From contig JAUXWM010000008.1 in assembly GCA_030681375.1 (NCBI GenBank), forward strand, positions 1 to 42,374: DNA of 42,374 nucleotides. Reading direction: 5' to 3'. The stretch is from Gallionella sp. (GTDB lineage: Bacteria; Pseudomonadota; Gammaproteobacteria; Burkholderiales; Gallionellaceae). The notes beneath the pieces are model-generated. The model did no database searches and had not been told where the DNA came from. It saw only the letters and a list, made by a program, of their open reading frames with translations. Below are positions 25,650 to 35,095 of this stretch, in pieces (position 1 is the first letter of the stretch; each line of letters begins with the position of its first letter). The translations under genes were made by a program, and so were the position numbers.

Positions 25650-27170
25650 ATGAATTCACAGAATTTTTCAGAGGTAAAAACCAACGTATTAAGCGGTCTG
25701 ACGGTCGCACTGGCTCTGGTTCCCGAAGCGATCGCCTTCGCGCTGGTGGCGCATGTGCATCCGCTGGTGGGGCTGTATGCCGCCTTCATGGTGAGTCTGA
25801 TTACTTCGCTGATCGGCGGGCGCCCGGGCATGATTTCCGGCGCGACGGGCGCGCTGGCGGTCGTGATGGTGGCGCTGGTGGTGCAGCATGGCGTGGAATA
25901 CCTGTTCGCTACCGTTGTGCTGATGGGTGTGTTGCAGATTGCTTTCGGATTGCTTAAATTCGGTAAATTCATCCGCATGGTGCCGCATCCGGTGATGCTG
26001 GGTTTCGTCAATGGACTGGCTATCGTGATCTTCATGGCGCAACTCGGCCACTTCAAGGTCGCCAACTCGGACGGCACGTTGAGCTGGATGCAGGGTGCGC
26101 AGCTGTATGTCATGCTGGGGCTGATTGCGCTGACCATGGCGATTATTTATCTGCTGCCCAGACTGACTAAAGTGATTCCATCCACCCTGGCGGCGATTGC
26201 CACGGTTTCCGCACTGGTAATCTTTTCCGGCATGGATACCAAGACGGTCGGCGATCTGGCTTCCATCAAGGGCGGCTTGCCCCAGTTTCATCTGCCGGAT
26301 ATTCCGCTGAATTGGGAAACCTTGAACATCATCTTTCCATACAGTCTGATTCTTGCCGGCATCGGCTTGATTGAGTCGCTGTTGACGCTCAACCTGATCG
26401 ATGACATGACACAGACACGCGGGATGCCGAATCGCGCCAGTATCGGGCAGGGCGTGGCTAATGTGGTTACCGGCTTCTTTGGCGGCATGGGTGGTTGCGC
26501 GATGATAGGGCAGAGCATGATCAACGTGACCAATGGCGCGTTGAGAAATCTCTCCGGCATTGCTGCTGCATTGTTTTTGCTGAGTTTTATTCTATTCGCT
26601 TCGGAGTGGATAGAGATGATTCCGCTGGCGGCTCTGATTGGTTTGATGTTCGTGGTGTCTGAAAAAACCTTCGAATGGGGTAGTTTTAGGCTATGGGGAA
26701 AAGTGCCGACGGCTGATGTGCTGGTTGTGGTGACCGTGGCGGTTGTGACGGTGCTGACTGATCTGGCCATCGCCGTGATCGTCGGCGTAATCATCTCGGC
26801 GTTGGTGTTCGCATGGCAACATGCCAAGAATATCGAGGTGCACGTATCCACCGAAGAGCATGGATGGAAGGTATATGATTTGCATGGATCACTGTTTTTC
26901 GCGTCCACACAGAATTTTCTCGCACTGTTTTCACCCAAGGAAGATCCGGCTGAGGTGGTGATTGATTTTAAGAACGCACGCGTCAAGGATCATTCCGCGC
27001 TGGAAGCTATCGATCTGCTGGCGGAACGCTACACACAACAGGGTAAAAAATTGCATTTGCGCCACCTCAGCCCGGATTGTCTGGAGCTGCTCGACAAGGC
27101 GCGGGCGATGATAGAAGTCAACGTGCTGGAGGATCCGAATTACCACCCGGCGGATAATCGTTTGGGCTAA
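25650..27170 (+). CDS. SulP family anion transporter
   Basis: This 506-residue SulP (SLC26-like) transporter has the sulfate-transporter core with about 10-14 membrane segments (residues 10-395). Motifs include VALALVPEAIAFALVA near the start, GGRPGMISGATGA, and a GFFGGMGGCAMIGQSMINVTNG loop. A C-terminal STAS domain (about 410-500) is present. SulP proteins carry sulfate, bicarbonate or other anions; the substrate cannot be chosen from sequence. No carbonic anhydrase gene is adjacent. ATG at 25650 follows GAGG. The 191-base gap from hldD contains a small GC-rich stem-loop but no clear promoter. Confidence 0.88.
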   Translation: MNSQNFSEVKTNVLSGLTVALALVPEAIAFALVAHVHPLVGLYAAFMVSLITSLIGGRPGMISGATGALAVVMVALVVQHGVEYLFATVVLMGVLQIAFGLLKFGKFIRMVPHPVMLGFVNGLAIVIFMAQLGHFKVANSDGTLSWMQGAQLYVMLGLIALTMAIIYLLPRLTKVIPSTLAAIATVSALVIFSGMDTKTVGDLASIKGGLPQFHLPDIPLNWETLNIIFPYSLILAGIGLIESLLTLNLIDDMTQTRGMPNRASIGQGVANVVTGFFGGMGGCAMIGQSMINVTNGALRNLSGIAAALFLLSFILFASEWIEMIPLAALIGLMFVVSEKTFEWGSFRLWGKVPTADVLVVVTVAVVTVLTDLAIAVIVGVIISALVFAWQHAKNIEVHVSTEEHGWKVYDLHGSLFFASTQNFLALFSPKEDPAEVVIDFKNARVKDHSALEAIDLLAERYTQQGKKLHLRHLSPDCLELLDKARAMIEVNVLEDPNYHPADNRLG

Positions 27171-27294
27171 ATCTGCCGAGTCGTTGATAAAATTATTTTG
27201 GGTGGAAAAACCCGAATTTTTCGAGCGTAACGGCTGTTGCCTATCGTGAATGAAGTGTATAAGCTTCGCCAGAATAACTAACAGGATGAGTTTT

Positions 27295-28683
27295 ATGGCT
27301 AATGAAGAATCTGCTCGAATGTCTGTCGCCACGTTTCGGGCCGCATTAGCCTATCGGTTCAATTTGCGTGCTGATCAATCCAGTTTTGAGGAAATTGATA
27401 AGAATATCCGCGATGGAATCGAGATCAGGGGTACCAATCTCTGGGTGCTGATGCTGGCGATATTTATCGCTTCTATAGGCCTGAACGTTAACTCCACCGC
27501 AGTCATCATCGGCGCGATGTTGATTTCCCCGCTGATGGGCCCGATTATGGGGGTCGGTTACGGCGTGGGGATCAATGATTATTTGCTGATCAGAAAATCG
27601 ATCGGTAATTTGCTGGTTTCATTTCTGATCGGGCTGTTTACCTCCACCATTTATTTTCTGATCAGTCCCTTGTCTGTTGCGCAATCCGAGTTGCTGTCAC
27701 GAACCTCGCCGACCATTTGGGATGTCCTGATTGCCCTGTTCGGTGGCTTGGCAGGCATTATCGCTTCTACGCGCAAGGAAAAATCCATTGTCATACCGGG
27801 CGTGGCGATTGCAACGGCGTTGATGCCGCCGTTGTGCACGGCGGGTTATGGCCTAGCCAATGGCTCAATGGAAATGTTTTTCGGGGCGTTTTACCTGTTT
27901 TTCATTAACTGTGTATTCATTGCCTTTGCCACCTTGCTGCTGATCGGCTATCTCAAACCGCCTCACAAACAGTTTGTGAATGAAAAGCTGGAGCGCAAGG
28001 TCAAGTTCTACACTTATATGGTGGTGATGGGCACAATCCTGCCCAGTATCTATCTGGCTTATGGGCTGGTGACGCGGGAAGTGTTCAATTCCAGAGCCAA
28101 TGATTTTATTAAAAATGAGATGGTCTTTGAGAATAGTTTTATCGCAAAGCAAGAAATTTCGGCCAATACACAAGTGATCGACATTACCCTGATAGGCCAG
28201 CAGATCAGTGATGAACGGTTTAATGAACTTTCCAAGAAGCTGGAACAGTATCGTTTGCCCAAAGCCAGGCTGGTGCTGCATCAAACCGTCATCAAGGAAC
28301 TGGATGAGGCGACGCTGAAGCAATCGTTGTTGGCGGATGTCTTGAATAGCAATCAGCAGGTGTTCGATACCAAAAACAAACAATTGCAGGATTTGCAAAA
28401 TGAGTTGGCCAACTTGCGTACAAAACAAAACCAGCAAAGTGAATATTTGCAGGAACAGAAGAAAATTTTTGCAGAACTCGTCGCGCAATATCCGCAGGTG
28501 CAGAAACTGGCCGTGGCTAAGACCAGCGAATATCAAATGAATGCAGACGTTGCATCGTCCGTGTTGTTGCTCAATATTACTTCCAATAAATCACTTTCGA
28601 GAACCGAGCGGAAAAAAATAAGCGACTGGCTGAAGGTCAGAACAGGTGTGGATCAAGTGAAGCTCTCAATAGAAACTCATTAG
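27295..28683 (+). CDS. DUF389 membrane protein
   Basis: This 462-residue protein has the DUF389 (TIGR00341-type) hydrophobic domain with the hallmark GAMLISPLMGPIMG and about six membrane segments (residues 55-270). A long hydrophilic C-terminal half includes a strong coiled coil (about 355-405, KNKQLQDLQNELANLRTKQ). Function is unknown. In frame, the ATG at 27286 is an alternative, but AGGATGAG before ATG 27295 is the better ribosome binding site. Gene order with a SulP transporter upstream could be cotranscription, though 124 bases separate them. Confidence 0.8.
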   Translation: MANEESARMSVATFRAALAYRFNLRADQSSFEEIDKNIRDGIEIRGTNLWVLMLAIFIASIGLNVNSTAVIIGAMLISPLMGPIMGVGYGVGINDYLLIRKSIGNLLVSFLIGLFTSTIYFLISPLSVAQSELLSRTSPTIWDVLIALFGGLAGIIASTRKEKSIVIPGVAIATALMPPLCTAGYGLANGSMEMFFGAFYLFFINCVFIAFATLLLIGYLKPPHKQFVNEKLERKVKFYTYMVVMGTILPSIYLAYGLVTREVFNSRANDFIKNEMVFENSFIAKQEISANTQVIDITLIGQQISDERFNELSKKLEQYRLPKARLVLHQTVIKELDEATLKQSLLADVLNSNQQVFDTKNKQLQDLQNELANLRTKQNQQSEYLQEQKKIFAELVAQYPQVQKLAVAKTSEYQMNADVASSVLLLNITSNKSLSRTERKKISDWLKVRTGVDQVKLSIETH

Positions 28684-28698
28684 GCCCACTGAAAATTT

Positions 28699-29520
28699 AT
28701 GACGCTCATCCCGGAAATCAAACCCAATCAATCCGTCGAACTGCTCAAGGAATTGCACATCCTGACGCGTGATGGCAAGCTCAATCAGGACAGTCGGCGT
28801 AAGCTGAAGCAGGTGTACCACTTGTATCATTTTATCGAGCCGTTGCTGGATGAGGTGTTGGCAAGCAAAGCCGATCTGACACTGGCAGATCACGGCGCAG
28901 GCAAGTCCTATCTGGGTTTTATTCTTTACGATTTATTTCTGAAGGCGCGTGAGTCAGGACATGTTTACGGTATCGAGACGCGTGAGGCGCTGGTCAGCAA
29001 GTCGCAGGAATTGGCGAACAAACTTGATTTTGCGCGCATGTCCTTCCTGAATCTATCGGTGGAGGATTCCATTGCTTCGCCGCTGCTGCCGGAACAAATT
29101 GATATCGTCACCGCGCTGCATGCCTGCAATACCGCCACCGACGATGCCATTAAATTTGCCTTGCACAAGAATGCTAAATTCATCGTGCTGGTTCCCTGTT
29201 GTCAGGCCGAAGTCGCCAGCGTGTTGAACAAACATAAGAACCAGTCATTCGGCAAGACACCGCTGTCCGAAATATGGCGCCATCCTATACACAGCCGCGA
29301 ATTCGGCAGTCATCTCACCAATGTGCTGCGCTGCCTGCTACTGGAGTCACATGGTTATCAGCTGACTGTCACTGAACTGGTCGGCTGGGAGCATTCGATG
29401 AAGAACGAACTGATCATTGCCCGTCACACAGGGACACCGCGTAAGGATGTAGGCCTGCGCCTGGAATTTATCCTGCGCGAATTGAACCTGGAGGCGTTGC
29501 GCGAGCGGTTTATCTATTAG
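28699..29520 (+). CDS. Class I methyltransferase (Methyltransf_32-like)
   Basis: This 273-residue protein resembles the methyltransferases that carry the pattern LADHGAGKSYLGF (motif I, residues about 67-79), VYGIETREALV (acidic residue at the second strand) and TALHACNTATDDAI followed by IVLVPCCQAE. These are typical of a group that includes tRNA and small-molecule methyltransferases (Methyltransf_32). The target is unknown. It starts 15 bases after the DUF389 gene, with no obvious ribosome binding site, so translation may be coupled. Its 3' end overlaps the queG 3' end, which is on the other strand, by 11 bases (29510-29520). Confidence 0.75.
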   Translation: MTLIPEIKPNQSVELLKELHILTRDGKLNQDSRRKLKQVYHLYHFIEPLLDEVLASKADLTLADHGAGKSYLGFILYDLFLKARESGHVYGIETREALVSKSQELANKLDFARMSFLNLSVEDSIASPLLPEQIDIVTALHACNTATDDAIKFALHKNAKFIVLVPCCQAEVASVLNKHKNQSFGKTPLSEIWRHPIHSREFGSHLTNVLRCLLLESHGYQLTVTELVGWEHSMKNELIIARHTGTPRKDVGLRLEFILRELNLEALRERFIY

Positions 29521-30598
29521 CAGGCTGTGTCGCGCACTGTTGCGCCAGCGCCCAGCTAACATGTTCGCGCACTAGCTCAGAGGAATGTGCCGCGCGTGAT
29601 TGCAAGGCTGCGATTATGGATGGGCTGTGGGGGGCATTGCCCATCGCTACAGCAATATTGCGCAGCCATTGTTCATGGCCGATACGGTGGATAGGGCTGC
29701 CGGCCAGTTTGGCTTTGAACTCGGCTTCATCCCACGCAAATAATTCCGTCAGACCCACATCATCCAGCCCGTGCCGCACGACGAAGTCAGACTCGGCAGT
29801 GGTTTGCGCAAAGCGGTTCCACGGGCACGCCAGCTGGCAATCGTCACAACCGTAAATGCGATTTCCTATCAAGGGACGTAACTCGATCGGAATGTGGCCT
29901 TTCAGTTCTATGGTCAGGTAGGAAATGCAGCGGCGCGCATCCAGTTGATACGGCGCGGTGATGGCTTGTGTCGGACAGATCGTTATGCAGCGGGTGCAAC
30001 TGCCGCAATGTTCCTCTTGCGGTTCATCTGTCGGCAGCGGCAGATTGACGTATATCTCCCCAATGAAGAACCAGGAGCCGTGTTCGCGCGTCAGTAGTAA
30101 AGTGTGTTTGCCGCGCCAGCCCAGCGCCGCCTTGCTCGCCAGTTCCACTTCCAATACTGGCGCGCTGTCGGTGAATACGCGTCCGTCGAATATCGCCACT
30201 TCAGCGCGTATCTTGTCGGTAAGTCTGGCCAGACGATTGCGCAGCACCTTGTGATAGTCGCGCCCCAGGGCATAACGGGAAATAAAGGCACGCTCCCCCT
30301 GTTGCAACACCTGTTCACTATCGAGCGCATGGGGCGGCAGATAATTCATGCGCAAGCTGATGACTCGCAAGGTGCCCGGTATCAGTTCTGCCGGGCGGCT
30401 GCGTTTTACACCGTGTTTTGCCATATAATCCATCTCGCCGTGCAAACCGCGCGCAAGCCAGTCCAGCAGACCGGTTTCTGCTGCGCTCAGGTCGGTATCG
30501 GTAATGCCTACAGCCTGAAAGCCGAGTTCATATGCCCATACGCGTATCGTCGCGGCAAGCGCGTCGTATGGTCCTGACGGAGAATTTCTATTTTGCAT
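29510..30598 (-). CDS. queG: Epoxyqueuosine reductase
   Basis: This 362-residue cobalamin-dependent iron-sulfur enzyme reduces epoxyqueuosine to queuosine in tRNA, the last step of that pathway. Two [4Fe-4S] sites are visible: CGSCTRCITICPTQAI (Cys198, 201, 204, 208) and CDDCQLACPWN (Cys251, 254, 258) with Cys224. A cobalamin-site segment FTDSAPVLEVELA with Asp144 follows the pattern of the family, and GWRGKHTLLL precedes the clusters. The frame is open 81 codons further upstream, but ATG at 30598 gives a normal N-terminus. Its 5' end overlaps the start of tsaE on the opposite strand. Confidence 0.93.
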   Translation of the reverse strand: MQNRNSPSGPYDALAATIRVWAYELGFQAVGITDTDLSAAETGLLDWLARGLHGEMDYMAKHGVKRSRPAELIPGTLRVISLRMNYLPPHALDSEQVLQQGERAFISRYALGRDYHKVLRNRLARLTDKIRAEVAIFDGRVFTDSAPVLEVELASKAALGWRGKHTLLLTREHGSWFFIGEIYVNLPLPTDEPQEEHCGSCTRCITICPTQAITAPYQLDARRCISYLTIELKGHIPIELRPLIGNRIYGCDDCQLACPWNRFAQTTAESDFVVRHGLDDVGLTELFAWDEAEFKAKLAGSPIHRIGHEQWLRNIAVAMGNAPHSPSIIAALQSRAAHSSELVREHVSWALAQQCATQPANR

Positions 30599-31063
30599 AG
30601 CCTTGATGATAGCCGAATCACCCTGCAATTGGCCGATGAAAATGCGACTATGGGCTTGGCCGCCCGTTTGGCCGCGCAACTCCAGCCGGGTATGGTGATT
30701 TATCTGCACGGTGATCTGGGTGCGGGCAAGACATGCATGGTGCGCGGAATATTGAACGCACTGGGCTATAGCGGCCGGGTAAAGAGCCCCACTTACACCT
30801 TGCTTGAAACCTACCATGCCGCCGGACTGGACTTGTGCCACTTTGATCTGTATCGTTTGCAGGACGAAAATGAATGGGAGTCTGCCGGTTTTCGCGATGA
30901 AATTGACGGGCAGGCTGTTTTTTTAATCGAATGGCCTGAAAAGGCACAGTCATTTATTCCGCCAGCGGATCTGCTAATCGAATTGAAAATATTGCCACAG
31001 GGACGCGAGCTCGTCATCAAGGGCAAGACCACGATGGGATGGGCATGTTTAGAGCAGCTATAA
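30593..31063 (+). CDS. tsaE: tRNA t6A ATPase TsaE
   Basis: This 156-residue P-loop protein is TsaE (YjeE), which with TsaB and TsaD makes the t6A37 modification of tRNA. The Walker A motif is GDLGAGKT (40-47), followed by VKSPTYTLLE and HFDLYRL, and EWPEKAQ near the end. A TTG at 30593 fits the family length (E. coli 153); the next possible start, ATG at residue 20, would remove the first helix. With TTG, the coding region overlaps queG by 6 bases on the opposite strand. It overlaps the amidase gene by 25 bases, so those two are likely coupled. Confidence 0.9.
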   Translation: MHSLDDSRITLQLADENATMGLAARLAAQLQPGMVIYLHGDLGAGKTCMVRGILNALGYSGRVKSPTYTLLETYHAAGLDLCHFDLYRLQDENEWESAGFRDEIDGQAVFLIEWPEKAQSFIPPADLLIELKILPQGRELVIKGKTTMGWACLEQL

Positions 31064-32388
31064 ATTTTATTTCAACGCACAAGGCGCGCAGGCTTGGCCA
31101 GGCCGCGGCTGCAGTGCTGCTTTGCCTATGGCTGCCGCAGTCGCAAGCCGCCATTGAAATCCTGGCGACGCGTTTCTGGCCAGCGCAGGATTACACTCGC
31201 CTGACGCTGGAATCAAAACAGGCCATTGGTCACAAGATGTTTTCCATGGAAAATCCGGATCGCCTGGTTATTGACTTGGAAGATGTTGAGCTGGGCGAGG
31301 CGCTGAACCAACTCTCCGGTAAAATTGGCAATGATGATCCCTATATCAAGGGGGTGCGCGTCGCGCGTTTCAAACCCGGCACGGTGCGTCTGGTGCTCGA
31401 TCTCAAGAGTCAGATCAAGCCGCAGCTGTTCGATCTCAAACCGGTAGGTGAATATGGTTATCGCCTGGTGCTGGATGTGTATCCCGCTCAGGCAAATGAT
31501 CCGCTGATGGCACTGCTCGATCAGGACAGCCCACCGTCTCCTGCCATAACTGAACCCGCGAAGCTGGCTGACAAATCGCTGGTTGAAGAGACTGGAAAAT
31601 CAAGCGTAACCAACCGCAATCAGCCACAGTCGGCCTCGACGTCATTGAAGAACGTACCTGAATTGCGCGCCCGCACGCTGGTCATCGCCATTGATGCAGG
31701 TCATGGCGGGGAAGACCCGGGCGCACGCGGGAGCAAGGGTTCCAACGAAAAGGATGTCACACTGGCAATTGCGCGCAAACTGAACACGCTGATAAATGAC
31801 ATGCCGAATATGCGCGGCGTGCTGATTCGTGATGGTGACTATTTCATCCCGCTCAGCGGGCGTGTGGCCAAGACGCGCAAGGCCAGAGCCGATCTGTTTG
31901 TATCCATACATGCAGACGCATTTATCAAGCCGGATGCCCGTGGTTCGTCGGTCTTCGCGCTTTCCGAACACGGCGCTACCAGTACAGCGGCGCGCTGGCT
32001 GGCCAAGAAGGAGAATGAAGCGGATTTGATAGGTGGTATTAATATCGCGGTCAAGGATCGCTATCTGGCCCGCACCCTGCTGGATCTGTCGCAAACCGCC
32101 ACGATCAATGACAGCATACGCCTTGCACGGCATGTGTTGGGTGAACTGGATCATATCAATGACTTGCATAGCGGTCATGTCGAACAAGCCGGATTTGCCG
32201 TGCTCAAATCGCCGGATATTCCGTCGATACTGGTGGAGACTGCTTTTATCAGCAACCCCAGCGAAGAGCGTCGTTTGAACGATGAAGATTACCAATTGAA
32301 GCTGGCCAATGCGGTCTTGAGTGGTATCAAACGCTATTTCTCCCAGAACCCCGCATTATCCAGACATAATATCGCACAAAATAATTAG
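31039..32388 (+). CDS. amiC: N-acetylmuramoyl-L-alanine amidase (AmiC type)
   Basis: This 449-residue periplasmic amidase splits septal peptidoglycan during cell separation. The signal peptide runs to about residue 38 (AAAAVLLCLWLPQSQAA). An AMIN domain (about 40-150) targets the septum, then a Pro/Ser linker, then Amidase_3 (about 212-440). Zinc ligands are His222 (DAGHGG), Glu237 and His291 (SIHADAF), and the C-terminal LVETAFISN supplies the catalytic Glu. EnvC/NlpD-like regulation is expected from the family. ATG 31039 lies inside tsaE; ATG 31045 is an alternative. Confidence 0.93.
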   Translation: MGMFRAAINFISTHKARRLGQAAAAVLLCLWLPQSQAAIEILATRFWPAQDYTRLTLESKQAIGHKMFSMENPDRLVIDLEDVELGEALNQLSGKIGNDDPYIKGVRVARFKPGTVRLVLDLKSQIKPQLFDLKPVGEYGYRLVLDVYPAQANDPLMALLDQDSPPSPAITEPAKLADKSLVEETGKSSVTNRNQPQSASTSLKNVPELRARTLVIAIDAGHGGEDPGARGSKGSNEKDVTLAIARKLNTLINDMPNMRGVLIRDGDYFIPLSGRVAKTRKARADLFVSIHADAFIKPDARGSSVFALSEHGATSTAARWLAKKENEADLIGGINIAVKDRYLARTLLDLSQTATINDSIRLARHVLGELDHINDLHSGHVEQAGFAVLKSPDIPSILVETAFISNPSEERRLNDEDYQLKLANAVLSGIKRYFSQNPALSRHNIAQNN

Positions 32389-32401
32389 GGATGGAAACGC
32401 C

Positions 32402-33334
32402 ATGAATCAGCGACTGATCAGAATATTGGGCGGAACTACGGTGAATTACCCCTACGCACTGGAAAACAGCTATCCGCGCATTCTTGAAACGATCCTGTCG
32501 CTTTGGGATGACGACGAAATCGACAATTATTTTATGGAGTTAATGGTCAATGATCGGGGCGGGCGCTCCGGATTTCCACCTGAAATCGCTGCGGAAATCA
32601 TGCATTTGAGCCTGGTTCACGCGGCTCAGGAACCGCCGGATAAGCACAAAGATATCTGGGATGCGGCTTCAAACTCGTTCACCAATTTTGCGCATCATCC
32701 CGCAACAGACTGGTCTGCACCGGACGAGCACTACAAGATCGAATTGCAAAAGCTGGATATTCCCTGTACGCCGGAAGGATTTTTTGAAGCCGCCGAAACC
32801 GGCAACCGCACGGCAGTGGCTTTATTTATCGAAGCTAAGATCAATACCGAAGTGCACGATAACCGCGGCTGGACGCCATTGATGATGGCCTCGTTTCATG
32901 GACGTGATGAAGTTGTCGGATTGCTGATTAAACATGATGCGGATGTTAATGCGCTCGATCTGGGGGGTAACAGTGCTTTGCACTGGGCCGCTTTTGGAGG
33001 ACATACTGCCTGTGCCAGACAACTCATGCAGAACCATGCCCGAATGGATGTTCGCAATAACTTTGGCTGGACACCCTTAATGCAGGCAACGGCGCGAAAT
33101 CACCTTGAGGTTGTGGTGTTGTTGATTGATAACGGGGTTAATCTGGATACTGCCGCCGATGACGGTTATACCGCATTGCACAAGGCGGCTGCGTTGGGCT
33201 ATAGCGAAATTGCCCGGATACTGCTTGAGCAGGGAGCGGACCGCAAACTGAAGACTAACGATGGCGATACCGCTGAAAATCTTGCCGTCAAGAGTCGGCA
33301 GGAGGCGGTTGTCAGTTTGTTTAAGTCCGTCTAG
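32402..33334 (+). CDS. Ankyrin repeat protein
   Basis: This 310-residue protein has an N-terminal region of about 125 residues that I do not recognise (it starts MNQRLIRILGGTTVNYPYALENSYPRI... in family terms a DDDEIDNYF segment). Five ankyrin repeats follow (about 128-300), with the TPLMMASFHGRDEVVGLLI, ALHWAAFGGHTACARQLM, TPLMQATARNHLEVVVLLI and ALHKAAALGYSEIARILLEQGAD patterns. No signal peptide is seen. ATG 32402 follows AGGGATGG. It lies just after amiC and its stop codon overlaps the fimV stop codon in a shared CTAG (33331-33334). Partner unknown. Confidence 0.85.
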   Translation: MNQRLIRILGGTTVNYPYALENSYPRILETILSLWDDDEIDNYFMELMVNDRGGRSGFPPEIAAEIMHLSLVHAAQEPPDKHKDIWDAASNSFTNFAHHPATDWSAPDEHYKIELQKLDIPCTPEGFFEAAETGNRTAVALFIEAKINTEVHDNRGWTPLMMASFHGRDEVVGLLIKHDADVNALDLGGNSALHWAAFGGHTACARQLMQNHARMDVRNNFGWTPLMQATARNHLEVVVLLIDNGVNLDTAADDGYTALHKAAALGYSEIARILLEQGADRKLKTNDGDTAENLAVKSRQEAVVSLFKSV

Positions 33335-35007
33335 ATATACAGCGGATTGTCCGGGTCCAGTTTGCGGCCCATCTCGGCTGCCTCTGCGAAAGAAGAATCG
33401 TCACCCACTTCTTTCAACCGGTGTGACAGTGCCGCGAAGCTATCTTTATCGGCGCGTTTTTCATAGATACTCAGTAGAACAAGATACCCGTAAGTGTTTC
33501 TTGGGTTGGCCCTGATTGCCTGGATGAGCACTTCCTCGGCAAGATTGTCATCGCCGGAGCGCAGGTGTTTTTTTGCTTCCAGCAGCATTGCGTATTCAGG
33601 GGGAATGATAGCTGCACTTGTCTGTTCGGTGTGAGGTGAAGCTTCCATTGCTTGCTCGTCGAATGGCCAGACTTTATTCTCATTGGGTTGCGGTTTGGTG
33701 ACGGGTTGCTCCCGCTTTTCGGCAAGTAATGGCGCAGTCTGTTCTGGTATTTCAGTAAACGACGGTTCGATCCGCTGTTGCACAGCAGCAGGCGATGCGC
33801 TAACAGGTGTCGCCAGTTTTTCAGTTGTGAACGTAGCAATGACAGGCGCGGCATTTGTTTCAGTCAACGGTGGCGTCATCACAGGTGAGGTTATCTCTTT
33901 GATTTGATACTGCGGCATCAATGGTGAACCTGCAGTTTCGTCTATATCATCAAACGGATTTTTCTTCACGTCCTGTGACTTGCGATACCAGACCAGACCC
34001 GAAACAGCCAATAGCAATGCCATGAACGCCAGCGCCAGCCTGTTTGCTTCAAAAAATGTCTCTGGTTCCGGTAAAGGCTGAACCGATGGGGAAGGAGTCT
34101 GAAGCGTGCCGGTTGCTGTGTTGAGAACGCTGCTGGCCGTTTCGCTTGAGGGCTGTACGCCTGAAGCCGCGTCAACGGATAGTTGATTGCTAAGATTAAG
34201 TCTGCCTTGCAATGCTTTAATTGCTGCCTGCATTGCGCCCAATTGTGCATTCAGGTCTTCGAGGGTCTTTTCCTTTGCAATCAATTCCTCATGTAAGGCA
34301 TCGGCGCTCTCGCCCGTCGTCGGGTCGTGGCTGGAAATGGATAAGGACATGGCGAGTTTCATCTGAGGCACGCGGTCCGGATCCTTTACGGCCGCTCCTT
34401 GCAGAACATCGGGTGTGGCTTGAGTGGCTGGCTTGGGTGGGGTCGCGCGTTTGTTCTTTTTGCGCTTCAAGGCGGGTTTCGCCGGCTTGTCAGCTATCGC
34501 TTGCTCGTTGCTTTCAATACTTGGTCTGGTTACGGCGTTCGCCTGGCGAGCAGCGTCTTGAGCAGACTGGTGGATAACGAGCGGCTGTACAGCAATGGTC
34601 GGTTCTCGTTGCCAGGAGGGGGAGGGGTCAAGTAAGAATGTATATGCCTTGATGAATTTTCCGGATACCGAAACGGTCTCAAGAAGCAAGCTGAGGTAAG
34701 GATCGTCTATCGGATACGGGGTGATAACGCGTATAAACGGCTGTGTTCCTTGCTCATTGATTAGGCGAAATTGGAATTTGTAACCATCAGGATATTGCAG
34801 ATCAGTTTTATTGTAGGCGTCAATATCTGCCAGACGTATTTTGAGTTGCTGAGCCTCTGTCGCACCGAGATCGGCTAAAGCAATTTTAGCCGAGAGCGGT
34901 TGGCCCAGATGGCTCAGTACCTGAATCTCACCGAGTACGAGCGCATTGGCATTTGACATATAGATGACAGCGACGGAAATCATCCATAACTGGCAGAAGA
35001 GTCTCAT
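33331..35007 (-). CDS. fimV: FimV-family polar hub protein
   Basis: This 558-residue protein follows the FimV plan. It has a signal peptide (to about residue 23, ending SNANA), the FimV N-terminal domain starting LVLGEIQVLSHLGQPLSAKI, and a Pro/Lys-rich basic linker. It then has a coiled coil (about 228-265, KEKTLEDLNAQLGAMQAAI), one membrane helix (about 324-342, LALAFMALLLAVSGLVWY) and an acidic cytoplasmic region. The C-terminal TPR segment (about 490-555) ends DPDNPLYI. FimV organises type IV pili and chemotaxis proteins at the pole. ATG at 35007 follows a GGGG and gives a clean signal peptide; ATG 35031 is the longer alternative without a ribosome binding site. It is a second FimV-like gene in the window. 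Confidence 0.9.
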   Translation of the reverse strand: MRLFCQLWMISVAVIYMSNANALVLGEIQVLSHLGQPLSAKIALADLGATEAQQLKIRLADIDAYNKTDLQYPDGYKFQFRLINEQGTQPFIRVITPYPIDDPYLSLLLETVSVSGKFIKAYTFLLDPSPSWQREPTIAVQPLVIHQSAQDAARQANAVTRPSIESNEQAIADKPAKPALKRKKNKRATPPKPATQATPDVLQGAAVKDPDRVPQMKLAMSLSISSHDPTTGESADALHEELIAKEKTLEDLNAQLGAMQAAIKALQGRLNLSNQLSVDAASGVQPSSETASSVLNTATGTLQTPSPSVQPLPEPETFFEANRLALAFMALLLAVSGLVWYRKSQDVKKNPFDDIDETAGSPLMPQYQIKEITSPVMTPPLTETNAAPVIATFTTEKLATPVSASPAAVQQRIEPSFTEIPEQTAPLLAEKREQPVTKPQPNENKVWPFDEQAMEASPHTEQTSAAIIPPEYAMLLEAKKHLRSGDDNLAEEVLIQAIRANPRNTYGYLVLLSIYEKRADKDSFAALSHRLKEVGDDSSFAEAAEMGRKLDPDNPLYI

Positions 35008-35095
35008 GTAGCCCCGCGCCTTATTCTTCATTAATAAACATAAATGGTGTTATTGACGCGGGATTGTAACCATATTCCTTATGTTCGGGGCAAAA

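Noticed and set aside
27200..27240. GGGT..ACCC hairpin with T-run before the DUF389 gene
   Set aside because: The stem is 4 bp only; too weak to support as a terminator.
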